Source: Gemmatimonadota bacterium
Lineage (GTDB): Bacteria > Gemmatimonadota > Gemmatimonadetes > Gemmatimonadales > GWC2-71-9
Assembly: GCA_022573095.1 (NCBI GenBank)
Contig: JACZUR010000063.1
Location: 1 to 9,769, forward strand
Direction: 5' to 3'
DNA: 9,769 nucleotides
This document shows positions 1 to 6,181 of the stretch, piece by piece (position 1 is the stretch's first letter; each line of letters opens with the position of its first letter). Made by a program: the position numbers and the translations under genes. The notes under the pieces are model-generated. The model did not search any database. It had not been told where the DNA came from and worked only from the letters and a program-made list of their open reading frames with translations.

Positions 1-144
1 GAAACCGATGTCGCGGTGCCGATGCTGCGGGAGTTGATTGCTACGCATCAGTTTGGAGCTTTCTGGAAAGCAATGCTGCGGTACCATCCGTTCTATAACC
101 CGTACAGGGGAAATTCAAGTTTTCGGGCGTTGTACGGGGAGTGA
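1..144 (+). CDS. 3' end of an unidentified gene (partial, start outside window)
   Basis: Frame 1 is open from the first base to a TGA at 142-144 and gives 47 residues ending in FRALYGE. The tail is rich in aromatic and basic residues (HPFYNPYRGNSSFRALYGE). It resembles, from memory, the short C-terminal tails 'DPxFxxLRxDPRFxALL' found on TPR-containing kinases and regulators of Acidobacteriota and Gemmatimonadota. That resemblance is weak and no domain can be named. The codon pattern is consistent with coding DNA, and a G-rich then C-rich non-coding stretch begins directly after the stop. It could also be a chance open frame, since only 144 bases are visible. Confidence 0.5.
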   Translation, partial: ETDVAVPMLRELIATHQFGAFWKAMLRYHPFYNPYRGNSSFRALYGE

Positions 145-345
145 GGGGGTTGGGAGGAAGTAGCAAGCCGTAGGCAGTAAGCGGTAAGCTTGCCAGTTCG
201 AGTTACCGTCCCCCAAAGTCCCCTACCGTCTCTTACCATCCCCTTTCATCGCGGGTAAACCAGCGGCTCGGCTGATGTCGCTAAAGCGACACGTTCTGCG
301 TGGATTTGGTTATGACGGCATCGCGCTTTGCCAGAGATTACGTGA
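145..345. repeat. Left flank of the RAYT: REP-like repeats and hairpins
   Basis: This 201-bp stretch has no convincing gene. It holds GCAAGC (163-168) facing GCTTGC (188-193), then C-rich units: TTACCGTCCCC (203-213), CCCTACCGTCTC (221-232) and TTACCATCCCC (233-243). The unit CCCTACCGTCTC recurs exactly at 891-902 on the other side of the transposase. At 276-291, TGTCGCT-AA-AGCGACA forms a perfect 7-bp stem with a two-base loop. Small imperfect hairpins near conserved short tracts are what REP/BIME sequences next to RAYT genes look like, so I read this as the transposase's cognate repeat or its left end. Confidence 0.55.
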
Positions 346-876
346 ATGCGCGATCGGCTTTATGTGCACATCTGCTGGACCACCAGGGGGCGCGCACGCG
401 TTCTCAACAGGCGGGTCGCTGAGTTTCTGTCTGAATTCCTTCCCGTTGTTTGTCGGCAGGAACGGGCACGCCTGCTTGAGATAGGCATCGTCGCCTCACA
501 TGTACATCTGTTGGTCCGACTTCATCCAACGACCTCGATCCCTCGCCTGCTGCAGCGTATGAAGGGCGGATCGAGCGTCATTGTGAACCGGGCAGATTGG
601 ACGCGAACGAGTCTCCGCTGGGCGAAAGGGTACAACGTCGATACGGTTAGTTGCAGAAGTCTCGATTCGGTGCGGAGCTACGTGATTAACCAACACCGCA
701 GACATCCCCAGGAGTTGCTCGAGGGCTGGGAATATGGACGTCAGTTTACTGACATCAGCCGAGCCGCGGCTTCCAGCCGCGAGCAACTGGCGATGGCAGC
801 CGATCTCCTGGCGAGCAAAGAGAGGTTGAGGGTCAGGGGGCTGGTGGGGTTCGAGGCTGCAAGCTCTTTGTTTTAG
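346..876 (+). CDS. REP-associated tyrosine transposase (RAYT, IS200/IS605 Y1 family)
   Basis: The 176-residue product is a Y1-type HUH nuclease, which cuts and rejoins single-stranded DNA and is thought to move REP sequences. The HUH motif is His52-Val-His54 (SHVHLLV), after an N-terminal strand LYVHICWTTR typical of the family. A WAKGYNVDTVS strand lies at 92-102. The catalytic tyrosine is expected at Tyr112 in SYVINQHRRHP, the family's Y-x-x-NQ-x-x-HH-like helix. Length and order fit a complete single-domain RAYT. ATG 346 is forced: an in-frame TGA lies directly before it (343-345), and only a weak AGAG precedes it. Repeats on both sides and hairpins inside the 3' part of the gene support RAYT over a housekeeping role. 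No tnpB or second transposase gene is present. The C-terminal tail after about residue 135 is not conserved-looking and may be repeat-derived. Confidence 0.85.
   Translation: MRDRLYVHICWTTRGRARVLNRRVAEFLSEFLPVVCRQERARLLEIGIVASHVHLLVRLHPTTSIPRLLQRMKGGSSVIVNRADWTRTSLRWAKGYNVDTVSCRSLDSVRSYVINQHRRHPQELLEGWEYGRQFTDISRAAASSREQLAMAADLLASKERLRVRGLVGFEAASSLF
740..781. repeat. Two tight hairpins inside the RAYT 3' coding region
   Basis: GTCAGT-TT-ACTGAC (740-753) is a perfect 6-bp stem with a 2-base loop. Eleven bases later CGCGGCT-TCC-AGCCGCG (765-781) is a perfect 7-bp stem with a 3-base loop. Both have the same architecture as the hairpin upstream of the gene at 276-291. They encode the residues just after the conserved transposase core (RQFTD to ASSRE), so part of the C-terminus may be translated REP sequence. 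Function is inferred from position only. Confidence 0.5.
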
Positions 877-910
877 GCGGTAAAACTGCTCCCTACCGTC
901 TCCCCACCCC
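877..910. repeat. Right flank repeat of the RAYT
   Basis: The 12-bp unit CCCTACCGTCTC at 891-902 is an exact copy of 221-232, in the same orientation, and is followed by another C-rich tract (903-910). It starts 15 bp after the RAYT stop codon. Together with the left copy it brackets the transposase in about 680 bp. This marks a likely mobile or repeat-derived unit, although direct repeats here need not be target-site duplications. Confidence 0.5.
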
Positions 911-957
911 TTGACCCTGATCTATCTTCGTAGTAAGATATATCGTGAAGATATATC
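911..957 (+). promoter_or_regulatory. padR promoter with doubled GATATATC operator
   Basis: TTGACC (911-916) and TAAGAT (934-939) are separated by 17 bp and form a plausible sigma-70 promoter. Overlapping and following the -10 box is the tandem 11-mer AAGATATATCG at 935-945 and 948-958. Each copy contains the palindrome GATATATC (937-944 and 950-957) with GTGAA between, so the pair is also a dyad. TATCTT (923-928) inverts AAGATA (935-940), adding a further half-site. This placement over the start of transcription suits autorepression by the PadR protein encoded downstream, a common PadR behaviour. The binding itself is inferred. Confidence 0.55.
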
Positions 958-996
958 GCGTCATAATATCTTGTGACGTGGAAAGGCAGGTCTAAT

Positions 997-1533
997 ATGA
1001 GGAGACATCAGGAATGGGGGTTCTGTTTCGACCCCTCGGGCTGGTTTTCCCGCGGATCAAGAAAGCGGATGTGGTTCGGCTCCGGCGACATGAAATATGT
1101 AATTCTCAAGCTGCTGCGCGACAAGCCGATGCACGGATACGAGGTAATGAAGGCCCTGGAGAACCAGACGAACGGCTGCTACAAGCCGTCTCCGGGAACT
1201 GTATACCCCACCCTGCAGTGGCTCGATGACGAGGACCTGGTTGAAGTCGAGGAAAAAGACGGCAAGAAGGTCTACTCGATCACCGATTCTGGTCTTGCCT
1301 TTCTGGAAGAAAATCGTGGGAAGGTGGAAGATATCTTCGAACGGATCGAAGAGACGCTGGGCCGCCTCTTCAACGACCCGATGCCCGACATCAACAGATC
1401 CATCGGTCGGGTGGTTGGGCAGGCCTACAAAGTGGCCTGGAAGCTGGATACCGATTCGGAGAAGCGGCGCAGGGTCGCCGAAATTCTCGACTCGGCCGCA
1501 GAACAGCTAGATGAGCTTGTTGTTAGCTCGTAG
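997..1533 (+). CDS. PadR-family transcriptional regulator
   Basis: The product has 178 residues. An N-terminal aromatic and glycine-rich leader (residues 1-30) precedes the PadR winged helix at about 32-105: MKYVILKLL, then HGYEVMKAL, the recognition segment SPGTVYPTLQWLDDEDLV, and the wing ending in KKVYSITDSG. A helical C-terminal dimerisation part follows (about 105-175). PadR proteins are dimeric repressors, and several members respond to phenolic acids. ATG 997 is preferred because GGCAGG (985-990) sits six bases before it. A GTG at 973 in the same frame would add eight residues but has no ribosome site. The gene converges on the hcr-like operon and its last 27 bases overlap the end of hcrB, so control of that operon is an attractive but unproven idea. 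The upstream GATATATC pair suggests autoregulation. Confidence 0.88.
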   Translation: MRRHQEWGFCFDPSGWFSRGSRKRMWFGSGDMKYVILKLLRDKPMHGYEVMKALENQTNGCYKPSPGTVYPTLQWLDDEDLVEVEEKDGKKVYSITDSGLAFLEENRGKVEDIFERIEETLGRLFNDPMPDINRSIGRVVGQAYKVAWKLDTDSEKRRRVAEILDSAAEQLDELVVSS

Positions 1534-2499
1534 CTCTTTCAGCGCTCTCGCTACATAGACCCGCGTCATCTGCTTGCGCCACGAGAGCCCGTGATCGGTG
1601 TTGTCCATCGGTTTGGAGGGCTTAAAGGCGGCGGTTGCCGCGGTCTCGATAGCGTCGTCGCCTAAACTGGTTCCGATGATCGCAGCACCAGCTTCGGGCA
1701 CCGGCATCGGGTAGCTCGCCACCGCACCGAGCACGATTCTGGCGTCGGCCACGGTGTCACCGTCCCATCGAATCCACGCCGCTACGCCCAGTACCGGAAA
1801 ATCGAACGACCCTCTGCGCGCGAGCTTCAGATAAGTGGCGTCCCATCCGTTCGGCTGCGGAAGCCGCAGCTCGGTAAGAATTTCATCGGGGCGTTTGGTC
1901 AGATATTCGATTCCGTCATCGTTGTAAAACTTGCCGGCCGGAACGACTCTCTCGCCGTCGGCGCTCACCAGCGCCATCTCTGCACCTATCGCGACTGTCA
2001 CTGGCGCGAGGTCCGACGAGTTCACTGCCCAGCAGCGCGGACTGCTCGGTGCAACCCAACAGATTGCTCCGTCCTTTTTCATGCAGTAATCGATCGACTT
2101 ACGCCACTCAAGTGTCTGGTTGTAATAGTTGCAGCGCGTGTCGAGGCAGAGATTGCCACCCAGTGTGCCCATGTTGCGAAGCAGTGGCGTGCTGATCGAC
2201 CCGGCTGCGGTTGCTATCGCAGGGTAGTGACGCTTGATGCGCCTGTGTTTCGCCACCTGCGTCAGTGTCGTATTCGCACCGATGCAAGTGTGTCCGTCTC
2301 TGTTCCTCACACCCGTTAACGCGCGAATATTTGCCAGCGAAATAACGGTGGTCGGATCTTGATGACGCCGCTTCATGTTGGGATAGAGATCAGTTCCGCC
2401 GGCCACGTACATGGCGTTGTCACCTGAGGCCTCCCGCATCTTGAGAGCCTGTTTGAGCGACTTGGGTTCTAGGTAGTCGAACCGGGGAAGCCTTAGCAT
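1507..2499 (-). CDS. hcrB: 4-hydroxybenzoyl-CoA reductase-like beta subunit (FAD plus [4Fe-4S])
   Basis: The 330-residue product is the medium subunit of a xanthine-oxidase-family molybdenum hydroxylase. FAD-binding motifs are AGGTDLYPNMK (33-43) and GTLGGNL (111-117). It carries an insertion at about 118-160 with cysteines at 123, 139, 147 and 156, spaced 16, 8 and 9. From memory, this matches the ligands of the extra [4Fe-4S] cluster in Thauera aromatica HcrB (122, 138, 146, 155). Ordinary xanthine dehydrogenase and CO dehydrogenase medium subunits lack that loop, so the assignment to the 4-hydroxybenzoyl-CoA reductase group is strong, though the exact substrate is not proven. ATG 2499 gives the family-like start MLRLPRFDYLEPKSL, with GGAGAG about 11 bases upstream. 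A longer reading from 2571 would run into hcrA. It is the last gene of the operon, 25 bp after hcrA, and overlaps padR tail-to-tail by 27 bp. Confidence 0.87.
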   Translation of the reverse strand: MLRLPRFDYLEPKSLKQALKMREASGDNAMYVAGGTDLYPNMKRRHQDPTTVISLANIRALTGVRNRDGHTCIGANTTLTQVAKHRRIKRHYPAIATAAGSISTPLLRNMGTLGGNLCLDTRCNYYNQTLEWRKSIDYCMKKDGAICWVAPSSPRCWAVNSSDLAPVTVAIGAEMALVSADGERVVPAGKFYNDDGIEYLTKRPDEILTELRLPQPNGWDATYLKLARRGSFDFPVLGVAAWIRWDGDTVADARIVLGAVASYPMPVPEAGAAIIGTSLGDDAIETAATAAFKPSKPMDNTDHGLSWRKQMTRVYVARALKELRANNKLI

Positions 2500-2524
2500 G
2501 ACGTAAAGAACTCTCCGGCTACCA

Positions 2525-4942
2525 TCATGCCTTGGCCGCGGTTTCAACTCGCAGCGCCTTGCCGTCGCCACCCTCGGCGGGTGTAGGTATGCACAGCGGC
2601 TCCGGCCAAGGGATATCGGGAAAGGACTTTGGTCCGACTCTATGATCCTTGCTCCGTAACCCCTTGAACACCTTCTCAGGTGTTATCGGCACTTCGTCGA
2701 CTCTCACTCCCACCGCGTCGTAAACTGCGTTAGCCACCGCAGGCATCACTGGCAATAACGGACCCTGCCCGGCTTCCTTGGCGCCGAACGGGCCGTTGGG
2801 GTCAGGGTCTCCCACTAGGAACGTTTCGATCTCACACATCTCGTGCGTCGTGGGACTCTTGTACTCGAGCATACTGGGGAACTTGTGGACCACGTTGCGA
2901 TTGGAGCGATACACCATCTCTTCCATGAGCGCCTCACCGAGTCCCATGTAAACGCTTCCCTCCACCTGTCCAATCACGGTCATCGGGTTGATGCTCTGAC
3001 CGATGTCATGGGCAATCCAGATTTTCGGGACCGTTACGATTCCTGTTTCGGGGTCGACGTCCACTGCTGCGATCGCCGCGCTGTATGAGTAAGCGGGCGA
3101 AGGTCCGACACCCGCGCCGCGATATCTGCCGGGGCTCTTTTCCGGTTTGTACCATCCGATGCTGCCAACCGTCCCCTGTGCGGCCTCGGCCAGCTGCACC
3201 GCCTCAGCGAAAGCTATCCGCTGATCGGGATCGTCGGCTGCAAGCACCGAGCGGTCCGCGAAACGTACTTTGTCGGGTTCGGTCTCAAGTTTCTTCGCCG
3301 CGTGAAAGGCTATGATGTCACGGACCTTCTCCGCCGCCTGAACTGCGGCGTTGCCGGTCATGAGTGTAACGCGAGACGAGTAGCTGCCCAGATCGACCGG
3401 AGTGAGATCCGTATCGGCCGTCACGACCCGCACGTCGATCGGGTCGATACCCAATATCTCCGCCGTGATGTACGCTAGAATCGAGTCGGATCCCTGGCCG
3501 ATGTCGATAGATCCGCAGAAGATCGTGACTCCACCACCCCGGTCGCACTTGAGTTGCACTCCCGACTGGGGCATGTCGTTCCAATAGATCGGCAGTCCCG
3601 CGCCGCAGATATAGCTCGAACACGCAATGCCGACTCCCTTGCCGAAGGGAAGCTTCTTAAACTTCTCCTTCCAGCCCGCACCCTCCACGACCGCGTCTAT
3701 ACACTCACCGAGCCCGATCGTACCGATCTTGAGCCAGTTAGCGGTAACGGAGTTGGGTGGTTGCAGATGGTTTCGTCTGAGATCAACGGGATCGACGCCG
3801 ATGTCCTCAGCGATCTTGTCGAGTTGAACCTCGAGAGCGAACCGCGGCTGAGGTGTACCATGACCTCTCTTGGGCCCGCACGGTGGTTTATTGGTGAACA
3901 CGCGCGCACCCTGGAACTTGTAGCGCTCTACTTCGTAGGTGACGGTCTGCAGCGCGCCGGTGTAATAGGTACTTGCTACGCCATACGAACCGTAGGCACC
4001 GCCGTCGAGGCAGGTCTTGAAGTGCATCGCCAAAATCTTGCCACTCTCGTCAACGCCGGTTTTCGCCCACATCAGCACTGGATGCCTGCCCCTATGGCAA
4101 TAGAACACTTCTTCGCGCGTAAGCGTAATCTTCACCGGTCGGCCGGTTAGCATGGCTAGTTTGGCGGCGGCTATCTCATGACTGAACGGGTCGCTCTTCC
4201 CGCCGAATGCTCCACCGTTGTGGCAGGCGATCACGCGTATGCGTGAGGGCTCCAACTCGAGAACCTTGGCCACCGCCCTGTGTACGTAGTGCGGCGTTTG
4301 CGTGGCACTCCAGAGCGTCAGTCTTCCGTCGGCAGACCAATCCGCCGTGGCGGAGTGCTGCTCCATGGCCAGGTGGGTATTCCCCTGGAAAAAGAAAACA
4401 TCTTCTCGAACGTGGTGTGCATCGGCAAACCCCTCTTCTACATCTCCGAACTCGAGGTTGATGAGTTTGTGGATGTTGCCGTCGTCGGCATAGTCGTGGA
4501 GTTGTGGCTTATCCGATTCGAGTGCCGTATCGATGGAGGGTATCGGCTCGAGTGGTTCGTAATCCACTGCGATTAGATTGAGAGCTTCGAAGGCGGCATC
4601 TTCGGAGGTGGCGGCTACTGCCGCAACGGGATCCCCAACAAAGCGAACGACTTCTGGGCAGAGTACGTGCTCGTCTTGGCTGACCGGCAGAATTCCAAAT
4701 GGAATAGGGAGATCCGCCCCCGTGATGACAGCTTTCACGCCCGGCGCAGCTACGGCCTTTGAGACGTTGAGCTTCCTAATACGCGCATGGGGCTCCGTGC
4801 TGCGAAGTAGCTTTCCATAGAGCATCTGCGGGAGCTGCAAGTCATCGGCGAATACGGTCTTGCCCGTGACTTTGGAAACCGCGTCGACCATGACCTGTGA
4901 CGTTCCTACGATCCGAAGATCGTGTGCTCGGTCAGATCCCAT
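2525..4942 (-). CDS. hcrA: 4-hydroxybenzoyl-CoA reductase-like alpha subunit (molybdenum cofactor)
   Basis: The 805-residue product is the large, molybdopterin-binding catalytic subunit. The N-terminal a/b-hammerhead domain covers about 20-130. Cofactor-contact motifs follow: GGAFGGK (243-249), the PKRGHGTPQPRFALE segment (357-371), DIGQGSDS (480-487) and GSYSSRVT (519-526). The catalytic glutamate is expected at Glu723 in GAKEAGQGPLLP, followed by the usual C-terminal signature VDEVPITPEKV. In 4-hydroxybenzoyl-CoA reductase this subunit removes the para hydroxyl of the acyl-CoA, using electrons passed through the Fe-S and FAD subunits. A proline-rich tail (about 762-805) makes it slightly longer than the Thauera enzyme (about 770 residues, from memory). 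ATG 4942 follows AGGAG by seven bases inside the end of hcrC. A TTG one codon earlier is possible but less likely. It overlaps hcrC by 11 bp, indicating translational coupling. Confidence 0.87.
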   Translation of the reverse strand: MGSDRAHDLRIVGTSQVMVDAVSKVTGKTVFADDLQLPQMLYGKLLRSTEPHARIRKLNVSKAVAAPGVKAVITGADLPIPFGILPVSQDEHVLCPEVVRFVGDPVAAVAATSEDAAFEALNLIAVDYEPLEPIPSIDTALESDKPQLHDYADDGNIHKLINLEFGDVEEGFADAHHVREDVFFFQGNTHLAMEQHSATADWSADGRLTLWSATQTPHYVHRAVAKVLELEPSRIRVIACHNGGAFGGKSDPFSHEIAAAKLAMLTGRPVKITLTREEVFYCHRGRHPVLMWAKTGVDESGKILAMHFKTCLDGGAYGSYGVASTYYTGALQTVTYEVERYKFQGARVFTNKPPCGPKRGHGTPQPRFALEVQLDKIAEDIGVDPVDLRRNHLQPPNSVTANWLKIGTIGLGECIDAVVEGAGWKEKFKKLPFGKGVGIACSSYICGAGLPIYWNDMPQSGVQLKCDRGGGVTIFCGSIDIGQGSDSILAYITAEILGIDPIDVRVVTADTDLTPVDLGSYSSRVTLMTGNAAVQAAEKVRDIIAFHAAKKLETEPDKVRFADRSVLAADDPDQRIAFAEAVQLAEAAQGTVGSIGWYKPEKSPGRYRGAGVGPSPAYSYSAAIAAVDVDPETGIVTVPKIWIAHDIGQSINPMTVIGQVEGSVYMGLGEALMEEMVYRSNRNVVHKFPSMLEYKSPTTHEMCEIETFLVGDPDPNGPFGAKEAGQGPLLPVMPAVANAVYDAVGVRVDEVPITPEKVFKGLRSKDHRVGPKSFPDIPWPEPLCIPTPAEGGDGKALRVETAAKA

Positions 4943-5432
4943 CAAGTATCTCCTCGAGCGGAGTAACTTTCTCTCCGCGCATCACGGCGGCAGCGCGCTC
5001 CACGGCCTCATAGATTTTCAGGTATCCTGTGCACCGGCACAGGACACCTGACAGCGCTGCCACAATCTCGGGACGCGAAGGCCGGTCATTCTCTTTCAGG
5101 AGCACCACGGCGGTCAGCAGGAATGCGGGAGTGCAATATCCGCACTGAGCGGCGGAAAGATCAGCGAAGGCCTGTTGTAGCGGATGGAGGCCGTTGCCGT
5201 CCGCCATACCTTCAATCGTGTCGACGCGTTTTCCAGCACAAGCACGTCCCAGAACTAAACATGAAAGTACTGGGTCTCCGTCTACGAGTACCGTACACGC
5301 CCCACACTGGCCGATCCCACATCCGAACTTGGTGCCGGTGAGACCCAGCGACTCGCGCAGGACCCAGAGCAGAGGATTGGCTCCGGGGACGTTGACCTCC
5401 CGAGCTTCTCCGTTGAGCGTGAACTTCGGCAT
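4932..5432 (-). CDS. hcrC: 4-hydroxybenzoyl-CoA reductase-like gamma subunit (two [2Fe-2S])
   Basis: The 166-residue product is the small iron-sulfur subunit of the molybdenum hydroxylase, homologous to CoxS and the XDH N-terminus. The plant-type ferredoxin cluster is held by Cys38, Cys43, Cys46 (CGIGQCGAC) and Cys58. The second cluster in the helical domain is held by Cys97 and Cys100 (QCGYC) and Cys132 and Cys134 (LCRCTGY). All eight ligands are present and length is normal for the family. ATG 5432 gives MPKFTLNGEAREV, with AGAGG seven bases upstream. Earlier in-frame starts would add an unrelated 31-residue leader. It is the first gene of a three-gene operon in the order C-A-B. No chaperone, CoA ligase or ferredoxin gene lies nearby, so these must be elsewhere. 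I see no convincing promoter, only a palindrome just upstream. Confidence 0.88.
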   Translation of the reverse strand: MPKFTLNGEAREVNVPGANPLLWVLRESLGLTGTKFGCGIGQCGACTVLVDGDPVLSCLVLGRACAGKRVDTIEGMADGNGLHPLQQAFADLSAAQCGYCTPAFLLTAVVLLKENDRPSRPEIVAALSGVLCRCTGYLKIYEAVERAAAVMRGEKVTPLEEILDGI

Positions 5433-5449
5433 GAATGGACCTCTCGGGT

Positions 5450-5461
5450 CGAAAATTTTCG
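5450..5461. promoter_or_regulatory. 12-bp palindrome upstream of hcrC
   Basis: CGAAAATTTTCG is a perfect palindrome centred about 24 bp before the hcrC start codon. It is an AT-rich island in a GC-rich region. It lies where a repressor or the 5' leader would act on the operon. It does not resemble the GATATATC element in front of padR, so it offers no direct support for PadR binding here. Confidence 0.35.
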
Positions 5462-5550
5462 GGTAGCGGGTGCCTCGAACGCAGGTGCTCGAGCGCCTTG
5501 CGTGGTGACGACTATCGGTAAGCAAATCTGCGTGTCCTGCGTGGTCAGCG

Positions 5551-5577
5551 CTACCCTTCGAATTCCTCGCGAGTCAT
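5551..5577 (-). pseudogene. Vestigial first eight codons of a lost partner (toxin?) gene
   Basis: An ATG at 5577 overlaps the TGA of the preceding XRE gene as ATGA, the usual junction of a coupled antitoxin-toxin pair. The frame reads MTREEFEG and then TAG, with more stops after it. The start resembles, from memory, the N-terminus MTRxEFE of nucleotidyltransferase (AbiEii-like) toxins that follow this type of XRE protein. I infer that the rest of the gene was deleted or displaced by the sequence now upstream of hcrC. Eight codons are too few for certainty. Confidence 0.4.
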
Positions 5578-6086
5578 CGTTCCGCTCGCTTCCGTTCGTT
5601 CTTGGCGAACGCTCCGTACTCGCGCGCTCTCTCTGCGTCCGAAAGCACCCCGGCAAACGGCGTCACTTGGCGGAGTTCCCTTGCGCGCGCCCCGGGATCG
5701 GTCAGCAAGGGGATCAACTCGGGAACGGACCGTTTCAGCAGTACCGCCCACTCGTCGACCACCTGGTGGGCTCCCGGGTTGGCCTTCCGCATTTTCTTCA
5801 GGGTCGTTCGGGCCCGCCGCAGCACCCGGCGGGGCTGCTCCTCGAGCCGGCGTGCGATGGCCCGATGGAGCCAGATACTCCGCCGATCTTCCCGGGTAAG
5901 TGGAGGATGGAATTGTACGCGCATCGCGAGCCCGACCGACTCCGCCAATCGTCTGATGGTGCCGAGCGTGGGACTCTTTCGACCCGTCTCGTACGCGGCG
6001 ATGGTCGGCTGGGACGTACCCGCAGCCTCTGCCAGCCCGGCCTGGGTCACCCCGGTCGCCATCCGCAGTCTCCGAACTTCGCTCAT
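5574..6086 (-). CDS. XRE-family antitoxin-like DNA-binding protein
   Basis: The 170-residue product has an N-terminal Cro/C1 helix-turn-helix: SEVRRLRMATGVTQ, the recognition region AGTSQPTIAAYETGRKSP, and TLGTIRRLAESVG (about residues 2-53). A basic helical region follows. The C-terminal half includes LLTDPGARARELRQVTPFAGVLSDAER, a '(S/T)PFAGVL' pattern I associate with XRE proteins encoded beside nucleotidyltransferase toxins. The ATG at 6086 is chosen because the protein begins right at the helix-turn-helix and an inverted-repeat operator ends five bases upstream. A longer frame from 6179 would translate through that operator. There is no Shine-Dalgarno, and a TATATT five bases before ATG could drive a leaderless message. 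No intact toxin follows, so it is an orphan. Confidence 0.8.
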   Translation of the reverse strand: MSEVRRLRMATGVTQAGLAEAAGTSQPTIAAYETGRKSPTLGTIRRLAESVGLAMRVQFHPPLTREDRRSIWLHRAIARRLEEQPRRVLRRARTTLKKMRKANPGAHQVVDEWAVLLKRSVPELIPLLTDPGARARELRQVTPFAGVLSDAERAREYGAFAKNERKRAER

Positions 6087-6091
6087 CTGGC

Positions 6092-6113
6092 AATATATCC
6101 ACTTGGATATATT
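6092..6113 (-). promoter_or_regulatory. Inverted-repeat operator of the XRE gene
   Basis: AATATATCC (6092-6100) and GGATATATT (6105-6113) are perfect 9-bp inverted arms around a 4-base spacer, ending five bases before the XRE start codon. On the minus strand the proximal arm contains TATATT, a possible -10 box, so protein bound here would block its own promoter. This is the standard arrangement for autoregulated antitoxins. The site lies between divergent genes, but is about 70 bp from the plus-strand promoter, so effects there are uncertain. Confidence 0.65.
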
Positions 6114-6181
6114 AACGCCACTGGACTTGCGAAACGACGCTGCTCCAAGAAGCGGATGAGGAAAAGCCCGCGCTATCAAGG

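Noticed and set aside
3554..4150. Plus-strand open frame of 198 codons inside hcrA
   Set aside because: It lies wholly antisense to the conserved molybdenum-binding subunit, whose motifs are all in place.
2525..4942. Annotation as carbon monoxide dehydrogenase or plain xanthine dehydrogenase large subunit
   Set aside because: The partner FAD subunit carries the [4Fe-4S] loop typical of 4-hydroxybenzoyl-CoA reductase, and the C-A-B gene order matches it. The CO dehydrogenase active-site loop with its Cys (VAYRCSFR type) is not visible.
5574..6179. Longer XRE protein starting at 6179
   Set aside because: The extra 31 residues would be encoded by the inverted-repeat operator and upstream promoter DNA, and the family starts at the helix-turn-helix.
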